Below, one piece after another: positions 13,996-20,057 of a stretch of DNA of 20,785 bases; position 1 is the first letter of the stretch, and each line of letters opens with the position of its first letter. A program made the position numbers and the translations under genes. The notes beneath the pieces were generated by a model that saw only the letters and a list, made by a program, of their open reading frames with translations, did no database searches and had not been told where the DNA came from. Source of the stretch: a virus. Location: IMG/VR virus record IMGVR_UViG_3300011113_000571, positions 1 to 20,785 of that record, one strand, 5' to 3'.

Positions 13996-15174
13996 ATGAG
14001 ATCGACTGCGTTTTTCGTAAACGGCGGAGCTGGGCGTGTAATTTGCTCTATCCCAGCATTTGAAAAATATCAAGAAGAAAATCCTGATGATGATTTTATC
14101 ATTGTTTGTGAAGGAGGTACAGATTTTTTTAAAGGACATGCAAGTCTGTATCCTAGAGTATATGATAACTGGCATAAGAATCTTTTTAGGGAAAAGATTC
14201 AAGAAAGAAATATTGTAACAACGGAACCATATCGTATCTGGGAATATTACAACCAGAAATGTAATCTTTCCCAAGCATTTGATATTCAGATTAATAATAA
14301 AGGTATCAGAGAACTTCCTCGCCCAACTCTAAAGTTCTCTCGCCAAGAAATCATTCAAGCAAAGTTTGTAGTAGAAGAAGTTCGCCAAAAAACCAAGAGA
14401 AATAAACTTGTTGTCTTCCAACCATTTGGGCGCGGCGCTCAAATGATGGGAAATTTCATTACTGATTCTGGTGGAAGAAGTTTTGAACTTGGTAATGTTG
14501 TTTCTCTTGTAAAGAGACTCCAGAAAAAAGGTTATGGAGTTATCTTTATGAGTGAGTTTTCAATCGACTTTGTAAAAGAAGGATGTACCGAACCTGTTGC
14601 TGCTCCTATGGGAATTGACCTAAGGCAGTGGGCAGCAATTATTGCTGAGACAGATCTTTTCTTTGGATGTGATTCTGTTGGACAACATATTGCTTATGCT
14701 AAAGAAGTTCCTGCAGTAGTTGTTGTTGGTTCTACCTGTAAAGAAAATATCAGTTATCCTAACTATGAAAAGTTTGAAGTTCTTGATATGGGAGAAGGAC
14801 TGAGAATTTATGATCCCATCCGAATTGCCATGGATGAAGTTACACATCGTATCAATGATGGTATTATGGCAATGAATGATAAAATTGAAGATGTGATTAT
14901 CGATTCTATTGAAAAGATGATGAAAAAATATTACGTCAAGAAAAATGAAGTAGTTGTTCTTCCCAATCAAGATTGTGGTACAGAAGAATGTGGAGTTCCA
15001 CCACAGCAAAATACTCAAGCACCTAGAATGATCGGAGCATCAGAATCTGCTCCAACGATCAATTCTATGCTAGAATCTTCTAAGAAAAAAACTGCCATTG
15101 ATGAACTGATTCAATCGTCAAAGAATGGTAGTTCTAAAAAACCAACTGGATTTGTTGACACTGTTAAAAAGTAA
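13996..15174 (+). CDS. Family-9-like glycosyltransferase (heptosyltransferase-like)
   Basis: A 392-residue GT-B-type transferase. The N-terminal NGGAGRVICSIPAFEKYQEE corresponds to the GDxxxxxPAL loop of heptosyltransferases. QPFGRGAQM (about residue 138) starts the second Rossmann domain. CDSVGQHIAYAKEVPAVVVV (Asp226, Ser227, His231) is the donor-binding D(S/T)GxxHlAaAlxxPvv motif of GT9. After about residue 310 comes a low-complexity Lys/Ser/Gln-rich tail of about 80 residues not found in typical members. A GAGG ribosome site lies 5 bases before the ATG. As it leads an operon with ADP-heptose genes, it is a good candidate for the transferase that uses that sugar, but donor and acceptor cannot be read from sequence. 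Confidence 0.8.
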   Translation: MRSTAFFVNGGAGRVICSIPAFEKYQEENPDDDFIIVCEGGTDFFKGHASLYPRVYDNWHKNLFREKIQERNIVTTEPYRIWEYYNQKCNLSQAFDIQINNKGIRELPRPTLKFSRQEIIQAKFVVEEVRQKTKRNKLVVFQPFGRGAQMMGNFITDSGGRSFELGNVVSLVKRLQKKGYGVIFMSEFSIDFVKEGCTEPVAAPMGIDLRQWAAIIAETDLFFGCDSVGQHIAYAKEVPAVVVVGSTCKENISYPNYEKFEVLDMGEGLRIYDPIRIAMDEVTHRINDGIMAMNDKIEDVIIDSIEKMMKKYYVKKNEVVVLPNQDCGTEECGVPPQQNTQAPRMIGASESAPTINSMLESSKKKTAIDELIQSSKNGSSKKPTGFVDTVKK

Positions 15175-15187
15175 TTAAGGATTTTAT

Positions 15188-16870
15188 ATGACGACTATTC
15201 TTTCTTGTGCTCGTGGTCACAATGCAAGTACCACTTTGATGGTTGATGGTGAGATTGTTTTTTATCTAGAAGAAGAAAGACTTTCTAGATTTAAATATGA
15301 TGGTGCTCCATTAATGGGTCTCATTAAAGCATTTGAGTATGTGGATGAGATTGATCACCTAGTAATTTGTCACACTCATCGCCATGGACCTGTTCTTGAT
15401 TGGTGTGGTGATGATGCTTATCAAGGTCTAGTCCGCAAGATTGCACGTAAGCGATTTGAGTTTGAAACGCATTTCATTGATACAATTCATCATCAAATGC
15501 ACGCTGCTTGTGGTTTTTATAATTCTGGATTTGAAACTGCCGCTTGTGTAATTGCTGATGGTGCTGGAAGTTTCCTTCAGTTTGAAGGTGTTCAAGATAC
15601 CTTCTATGAATTTGAATCAATTTTTAAAGCATCTTATCCTCATGAATTTGAGGTTGTGTACAAGCATATTGGTACTAAAGCGGCAATCGGTATGATTGAA
15701 ACACAACCAGGAGTGTTTGCAACAGAATATCCTGGTTTGACAAAGATGTATGAGGCAGTGACCGAGTATTGTGGTTTCCCTGCTATTGAAGCTGGTAAAC
15801 TGATGGGTCTTGCTCCTTATGGAAAATCAAATGAAGAGATTCCTCCATTTTTTAGCAATGGTTGGGGAAATCGTGAACTAATTATTCCAACTTATCCTAA
15901 CGCTGCTAAGATCAATGTTGGTCGTTATCCAATTCTTGCAGAAGATGTTAAGAATCATCAGAAGGATGAGTATACTGATGTTCAAAAGGATATGGCATAT
16001 GCAATTCAGGAAGCAACTGAGAATCGGATGATCGAACTGATTCGCAGGGCTCATGAAGAAACTGGAGAAACAAATATTGTTGTCTGTGGTGGATATGGTC
16101 TGAACTGTGTTGCCAACTATAAGTATTGGCAAGCATTCCCTGATCTGAATATCTACTGTGAACCTATTTCTCACGATGGTGGAACTTCGATTGGTGGAGC
16201 ACAGTTTATGTGGCACCAGATTAGTGAGAATACTGAACCTAGAAAGCAAGCATCTGTTTATTATGGTCCTCAGTATTACATTGATTCTTATGAGGATGAT
16301 CTAGAAGGTCTTGATGTTACCGATACTTCTTACGATGAAGTTGCAAAATTGATTCGTGATGGTAATATCGTAACGATGTTCCAAGGTCGTTCTGAAGGTG
16401 GTCCTCGTGCTCTTGGTAACCGTTCAATTCTGTTTGATCCAACGATTAAGGATGGTAAAGATATTGTGAATGCTGTGAAGCGTCGTGAGTGGTTCCGTCC
16501 CTTTGCTTGTTCAATCAAACAAGACCAAGTTAATGATTGGTTTGATCTCGCTGGACGTGAAGAAACTCCTCATATGATGTATGCTGTGAAGTGTCTTCCT
16601 GGAGTTGAAGAAAAGATTCCTTCAGTGATTCACGTTGATGGAACTTGCCGTATTCAAACAGTAACTCCAGAGCAGAATGAGCATTACTATAAACTGATTG
16701 ATGCTTTTGAGAAACTGAGTGAAGTTCCTATTCTCTTTAATACCAGTTTCAATCTTGGTGGAGATCCTTTGGTTGAAACTATTGAGGATGCTGTTCTGAC
16801 TCTTCGTAAGAGTGATATTGAATATATGTATCTTCCTGAAATTCAAAAACTAGTATACGTTCCTAATTGA
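15188..16870 (+). CDS. O-carbamoyltransferase (NodU/CmcH/TobZ family)
   Basis: A 560-residue full-length enzyme that activates carbamoyl phosphate with ATP and transfers the carbamoyl group to a hydroxyl, usually of a sugar. The Kae1-like N-terminal domain starts ARGHNAS (His11) with EEERLSRFKYDGAP, has the metal-binding HHQMHAACGFYNSGF, ADGAGS, GLAPYGK, and CGGYGLNCVAN with ISHDGGTSIGGA. The YrdC-like C-terminal domain has FQGRSEGGPRALGNRSILFD, REWFRPFACSI and FNTSFNLGGDPLVETIEDA. All characteristic motifs look intact. An AAGGA ribosome site precedes the ATG. It lies 13 bases after the glycosyltransferase and 3 bases before the cytidylyltransferase, so the acceptor is probably the same glycan. 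Such genes are known in cyanophages. Confidence 0.92.
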   Translation: MTTILSCARGHNASTTLMVDGEIVFYLEEERLSRFKYDGAPLMGLIKAFEYVDEIDHLVICHTHRHGPVLDWCGDDAYQGLVRKIARKRFEFETHFIDTIHHQMHAACGFYNSGFETAACVIADGAGSFLQFEGVQDTFYEFESIFKASYPHEFEVVYKHIGTKAAIGMIETQPGVFATEYPGLTKMYEAVTEYCGFPAIEAGKLMGLAPYGKSNEEIPPFFSNGWGNRELIIPTYPNAAKINVGRYPILAEDVKNHQKDEYTDVQKDMAYAIQEATENRMIELIRRAHEETGETNIVVCGGYGLNCVANYKYWQAFPDLNIYCEPISHDGGTSIGGAQFMWHQISENTEPRKQASVYYGPQYYIDSYEDDLEGLDVTDTSYDEVAKLIRDGNIVTMFQGRSEGGPRALGNRSILFDPTIKDGKDIVNAVKRREWFRPFACSIKQDQVNDWFDLAGREETPHMMYAVKCLPGVEEKIPSVIHVDGTCRIQTVTPEQNEHYYKLIDAFEKLSEVPILFNTSFNLGGDPLVETIEDAVLTLRKSDIEYMYLPEIQKLVYVPN

Positions 16871-16873
16871 CAT

Positions 16874-17281
16874 ATGGAGAATAAAAAGAAGATCTTTGTA
16901 AATGGCACTTTCGACCTTTTACACGTTGGGCATCTCCAACTTCTTAATCACGCTAGAGGGTTAGGTGATTTTCTAACAGTTGCAATTGATAATGATGAAA
17001 GAGTTGCTGAGAAGAAAGGTTTGGATCGACCTATTCTTCCAGCAAAAGAAAGACTCTTTCATTTAATGAATTTACGAGCAGTTGATGAAGGTTATATTTT
17101 TGACTCTGATGAAGCACTCGAATTGATTGTAAGTAAAGTAAAACCTGATATAATGGTAGTTGGTTCTGATTGGAGGGGTAAAGAAATTGTTGGATCAAAT
17201 TATGCTGGAGAAGTTCAATTCTTTGACCGACTCCCAGAGTGGTCAACCACTGAACTTATACAACGTATTGCTAATCGGTGA
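16874..17281 (+). CDS. rfaE2: ADP-heptose synthase, nucleotidyltransferase part (RfaE domain II type)
   Basis: A 135-residue HIGH-type nucleotidyltransferase. NGTFDLLHVGHLQLLNHARG carries the HxGH motif. AIDNDERVAEKKGLDRPILP, DIMVVGSDWRGKEIVGS and a closing EWSTTELIQRI match the RfaE domain II pattern (STTxxI at the end). This part adds AMP to heptose 1-phosphate to give ADP-D-glycero-beta-D-manno-heptose. In E. coli it is the C-terminal half of bifunctional HldE; here it is a separate gene placed before the kinase. No Shine-Dalgarno is visible, and the ATG is 3 bases from the previous stop, implying coupled translation. A glycerol-3-phosphate cytidylyltransferase is a less likely alternative because of the ADP-heptose neighbours. 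Confidence 0.87.
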   Translation: MENKKKIFVNGTFDLLHVGHLQLLNHARGLGDFLTVAIDNDERVAEKKGLDRPILPAKERLFHLMNLRAVDEGYIFDSDEALELIVSKVKPDIMVVGSDWRGKEIVGSNYAGEVQFFDRLPEWSTTELIQRIANR

Positions 17282-17993
17282 TAGTTGCACCGATGAATAC
17301 GTTTATGGAACCTGCACAAAGTTAAATCCTGAATCTCCTGTTCCCATCTTAAGTTTCAAACATAAGGAAACTAAGATGGGAATGTCTGGTAATGTGCTTG
17401 AGAACCTTAAAGCATTTGATATTAATGTAACTCACATTACAAATCGAGAAAAAATAATCAAGACAAGATATGTTGATGAGAGATATAATCATCAACTTCT
17501 TCGAGTTGATGAGGATATTCGTGTTGAAACTTTTTTAGGTTTTCTACCAGAGCAGAACTTTGATGCAGTTGTGATCTCTGATTATGCGAAAGGATTTCTA
17601 ACAATTGATAAGATCTACGAGATTGTAGAAACTTATAGTTGCCCTATTTTTATTGATAGTAAGAAAGTTCATCTTCCTGATGAAGAACACGTCTTCATTA
17701 AGATCAATGAATTGGAAGCTCAGCGATTAAGAACTCGCCCTAAAAATCTAATTATAACAATGGGTGAGAAAGGAACCTTTTACAAAGATACAATTTATCA
17801 GGCAAATAAAGTCAATGTATTTGATGTTGTTGGAGCAGGAGATACCTTTCTTGCTGCTTTGACTTATTTTCATTTGGAATCAAATAGTATTGAGAGTGCT
17901 ATTATTAAAGCAAATCGAGCAGCAGCAATTGCTGTCCAGCATCGGGGAACTTATGTATTAACTAAGGAGGATATTAATGAAATACGTGGTTGA
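17268..17993 (+). CDS. rfaE1: ADP-heptose synthase, kinase part (RfaE domain I type, PfkB family)
   Basis: A compact sugar kinase of about 241 residues predicted to phosphorylate D-glycero-D-manno-heptose 7-phosphate at C1. LIGDSCTDEYVYGTCTKLNP with PESPVPIL matches the HldE kinase start, GMSGNVLENLKAFD the GGAANVAxNL motif, and DVVGAGDTFLAAL the PfkB ATP/active-site signature. There is no ATG near the expected N-terminus. The best start is TTG at 17268, overlapping the upstream gene by 14 bases in the +1 frame; a TTG at 17160 would add 36 residues with no similarity to the family. At 241 residues it is shorter than the roughly 318-residue E. coli domain. Its end overlaps the HAD gene by 17 bases. 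A 15-bp imperfect hairpin lies in the coding region at 17341-17382. Confidence 0.8.
   Translation: MLIGDSCTDEYVYGTCTKLNPESPVPILSFKHKETKMGMSGNVLENLKAFDINVTHITNREKIIKTRYVDERYNHQLLRVDEDIRVETFLGFLPEQNFDAVVISDYAKGFLTIDKIYEIVETYSCPIFIDSKKVHLPDEEHVFIKINELEAQRLRTRPKNLIITMGEKGTFYKDTIYQANKVNVFDVVGAGDTFLAALTYFHLESNSIESAIIKANRAAAIAVQHRGTYVLTKEDINEIRG
17341..17382 (+). repeat. Imperfect inverted repeat inside the kinase gene
   Basis: TTCCCATCTTAAGTTT (17341-17356) pairs with AAACTAAGATGGGAA (17368-17382) as 15 base pairs with one bulged base around an 11-base loop. It lies about 75 bases into the kinase coding sequence and has no T tract after it. Confidence 0.6.
17964..17970 (+). promoter_or_regulatory. 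Consensus Shine-Dalgarno of the HAD gene
   Basis: AAGGAGG lies 6 bases before the ATG at 17977 and inside the kinase coding region. It is the strongest ribosome site in the sugar module and fixes the HAD start. Confidence 0.85.
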
Positions 17994-18300
17994 TATTGAC
18001 GGTACAATTTGTACAAATGGTGATTGCTCTGCCTGTAAATATGAAGGTAGTGTTCCTCTCCCCGATCGAATTGCAAAGATCAATAAACTTTATGATGAAG
18101 GACACATCATCTGGTACTTTACTGCACGAGGAATGAGTCAAGATCCTCCTCCATCTGAAGCAACAAAAAAGTGGTATAATCTAACTAAGATGCAACTTGA
18201 TATCTGGGGATGCAAGTATCATCATCTGATGATGGGAAAACCATCGGCAGATTATTACATTGACGATAAAGCAATTCAATCCGATGATTTTTTTATTTGA
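17977..18300 (+). CDS. Small HAD-family hydrolase
   Basis: A 107-residue minimal HAD phosphatase. Motif I is VDIDGTIC (nucleophile Asp6, Asp8), motif II is the threonine in YFTARG, and motif III/IV is MGKPSADYYIDDKA with the lysine and two aspartates. It lacks a large cap domain. In the ADP-heptose pathway GmhB removes the 7-phosphate from heptose 1,7-bisphosphate; GmhB is larger (about 190 residues), but position between the kinase and the later genes makes this small HAD a possible substitute. Four cysteines in the motif I loop (CTNGDCSACK region) could bind a metal. It overlaps the kinase by 17 bases and the next gene by 17 bases. Confidence 0.82.
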   Translation: MKYVVDIDGTICTNGDCSACKYEGSVPLPDRIAKINKLYDEGHIIWYFTARGMSQDPPPSEATKKWYNLTKMQLDIWGCKYHHLMMGKPSADYYIDDKAIQSDDFFI

Positions 18301-18877
18301 TAAACAAGACGAAAATCTAACTTGGATAACTGAATCGATTAAAAGATTAGATTTATTGTCTATTTCCAAATTGGAATTTTATGTCGAGAACAATCAAGAT
18401 CAACTTCTAGATGCAAAGATAGTAGATCCTAGAGGTAATGATGGAAGTTTAGACGTTAGAAGTTCTCGTATTCTATGGATTTCTGATGAGAAAAAATTTA
18501 ATTATCTGTATGAGGAAATGGCAGACATCATTAATAATGTTAATGATCATTGCTATAATTATTCTTTGTATGGATTTGAATGCTTTCAATATAGTGAATA
18601 CCACGCATCAGAAAATGGTCATTATACTTGGCACATTGATACATCAGTTCGTGGTGGTCAAAAACACGTCAGGAAATTATCGTTCAGTGCTGGATTGAAT
18701 GATAATTATGAGGGTGGTGAATTAGAATTTCGAATGGGTCCGAACACCGTCCAATACAAATTGAAAAAAGGACAGGTTATCGTGTTCCCATCTTTTATAC
18801 TACATAGAGTAGCACCAGTGACAAAAGGTGTTCGCAAAACATTAGTTGGGTGGAGTCGAGGACCTAATTTTGTATGA
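18284..18877 (+). CDS. 2-oxoglutarate/Fe(II)-dependent oxygenase (PKHD-type)
   Basis: A 197-residue dioxygenase counted from the ATG at 18284; a TTG at 18260 would add eight residues but is less likely. The iron triad is His117-x-Asp119 (YTWHIDTS) and His174 (FPSFILHRV); Arg184 (KGVRKTLVGWSRGP) would bind 2-oxoglutarate. KLSFSAGLNDNYEGGELEF is the characteristic strand pair between them. The motif set matches PKHD-type hydroxylases such as PiuC/YbiX. It overlaps the HAD gene by 17 bases and the cupin by an ATGA, so it is made with the sugar enzymes. It may hydroxylate a sugar intermediate or a host or phage protein. It is only distantly similar to the oxygenase at 4358. Confidence 0.85.
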   Translation: MIFLFDKQDENLTWITESIKRLDLLSISKLEFYVENNQDQLLDAKIVDPRGNDGSLDVRSSRILWISDEKKFNYLYEEMADIINNVNDHCYNYSLYGFECFQYSEYHASENGHYTWHIDTSVRGGQKHVRKLSFSAGLNDNYEGGELEFRMGPNTVQYKLKKGQVIVFPSFILHRVAPVTKGVRKTLVGWSRGPNFV

Positions 18878-19236
18878 CTGATATTAAACTCGTTCCCAAA
18901 GGATGGGGATATGAAAAGTGGATTGTCAATACCGAAGAGTATTGTGGAAAACTTCTGCACTTTGTAAAGGGTGGTAGATGCTCTTATCATTATCATAAAT
19001 TAAAGGATGAAACTTTCTATATCCAATCAGGAAAGATTCGTCTTTATTATGGAACTAATGATGATTATGACAACGCAAATCATCTCACCTTAGTAAAGGG
19101 TGATAAGTTTCACGTTCCAAGAGGTTTAAGACATCAAATGGTCGCGCTTGAAGATACGGAGATGTTTGAATTCTCCACGCAACACTTTGATGAAGATAGT
19201 TATCGGATTATACCTGGAGATACTCTTCAACTGTGA
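18874..19236 (+). CDS. Cupin protein, sugar-isomerase-like
   Basis: A 120-residue single-domain cupin. The first motif GGRCSYHYHKLKDETFYIQS gives His39, His41 and Glu46, and the second, GDKFHVPRGLRHQM, gives His87; together these are the metal ligands. The start VPKGWGYEKWIVNTEEYCGK resembles the C-terminal cupin of mannose-6-phosphate isomerase/GDP-mannose pyrophosphorylase (type II) and related sugar isomerases. It could interconvert a sugar phosphate feeding the module; no SIS-domain GmhA isomerase is present in the window. It begins at an ATGA overlap with the oxygenase, and its 3' end overlaps the convergent HldD-like gene by 29 bases. Confidence 0.8.
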   Translation: MTDIKLVPKGWGYEKWIVNTEEYCGKLLHFVKGGRCSYHYHKLKDETFYIQSGKIRLYYGTNDDYDNANHLTLVKGDKFHVPRGLRHQMVALEDTEMFEFSTQHFDEDSYRIIPGDTLQL

Positions 19237-19996
19237 TGAAAGGATAGTTCTCAATCCAATTCATATTTGCACGGGTATAATCTTGATATTTGCCAACCAA
19301 ATGCTCAGGGAAGGGGATGTAACGTATATCTCCTCCCTCTTTTTGTGCAACACACTCTGCAACGTGTTGGAACGACACAGGCGATCCTGTGCCTATATCA
19401 TAGATCCCACTAGGTTGATTATTTTTTAAAACAAGATCAACAACATCATTTACACACACAAAATCTCTATAGAACTTATCTGATCCTTCGAAGAGTTCGA
19501 GATATCCTTTTTCTTTAATTTGTTTGGTAAATTTACTGACTGGACTTGCTTGATCTCCCTTTTGATCCTCTCCTTTTCCATAGACATTGAAATATCTAAA
19601 ACCTTGTATTGAGTTAAATCTGTCAATGTTATCGAGAACAAAATAATCGATTTGAAGTTTTGATATTGCGTAGTAATTGAGGGGATTGATACATCCAACA
19701 GTGTTACCATAAACTGATGCCGAAGATGCATATTTAACGGGAATTTGATATTCAATTGCTTTCTCAAATAATTTAATTGAGAAGTCAACATTGTACTTAT
19801 GTATTTTATTAATATCTTTCTCTACTGTGCTAGAAATTGCACCTTGATGAATAATGAGTTCTACCTTATCCCAATCTTTATAATCATTGAGAAATGGATA
19901 TGCACCATCTCCTTCTACTCTGTAAACATTTTCAAGATCTAGGTTGTTGCAAAAGTGTTGCCCAATAAAACCTTTATATCCAGTAAGAATGATCAT
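19208..19996 (-). CDS. hldD: ADP-L-glycero-D-manno-heptose 6-epimerase-like (HldD)
   Basis: A 262-residue NAD(P)-dependent short-chain sugar epimerase. GYKGFIG (6-12) is the nucleotide loop. IIHQGAISSTVEKD parallels the E. coli HldD segment IFHEGACSSTTEWD, and SSASVYG, Tyr109-xxx-Lys113 and RYFNVYGKGEDQKGDQASP (134-152) are close to HldD. Lys146 lies where HldD has its second catalytic lysine. The enzyme would convert ADP-D-glycero- to ADP-L-glycero-D-manno-heptose. It is about 50 residues shorter than E. coli HldD (310). It is the only minus-strand gene in the window and is convergent with the cupin gene. An AGGAG ribosome site lies 4 bases before its ATG. Confidence 0.9.
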   Translation of the reverse strand: MIILTGYKGFIGQHFCNNLDLENVYRVEGDGAYPFLNDYKDWDKVELIIHQGAISSTVEKDINKIHKYNVDFSIKLFEKAIEYQIPVKYASSASVYGNTVGCINPLNYYAISKLQIDYFVLDNIDRFNSIQGFRYFNVYGKGEDQKGDQASPVSKFTKQIKEKGYLELFEGSDKFYRDFVCVNDVVDLVLKNNQPSGIYDIGTGSPVSFQHVAECVAQKEGGDIRYIPFPEHLVGKYQDYTRANMNWIENYPFITVEEYLQV

Positions 19997-20018
19997 ATCA
20001 CTCCTGTTTTTACTATGT

Positions 20019-20027
20019 ATTCTATCA
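20019..20027 (-). promoter_or_regulatory. Possible extended -10 promoter for the minus-strand epimerase gene
   Basis: On the minus strand TGATAGAAT reads as an extended -10 (TGnTAGAAT), 22 bases before the hldD-like ATG. No good -35 is visible, so the site is tentative. It lies in the 61-base gap between two divergent genes. Confidence 0.4.
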
Positions 20028-20035
20028 CATAAATA
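20028..20035 (+). promoter_or_regulatory. Late promoter match in divergent gap
   Basis: CATAAATA matches NATAAATA and lies 22 bases before the GTG start at 20058. It adjoins the minus-strand extended -10, so late and sigma70-type promoters stand back to back. Confidence 0.55.
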
Positions 20036-20057
20036 CTAAAAAAGAGACGTTAGATAC

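Noticed and set aside
13972-14274. Hydrophobic minus-strand ORF opposite the glycosyltransferase start
   Set aside because: Antisense to a conserved domain and spanning the promoter; Phe/Ile richness comes from the reversed AT-rich codons.
17160-17267. Upstream TTG start for the kinase
   Set aside because: The added 36 residues lie wholly within the conserved end of the cytidylyltransferase in another frame and do not resemble kinase N-termini.
18260-18283. TTG start for the second oxygenase
   Set aside because: An ATG 24 bases later fits the family start better and gives the same 17-base overlap as the preceding gene pair.
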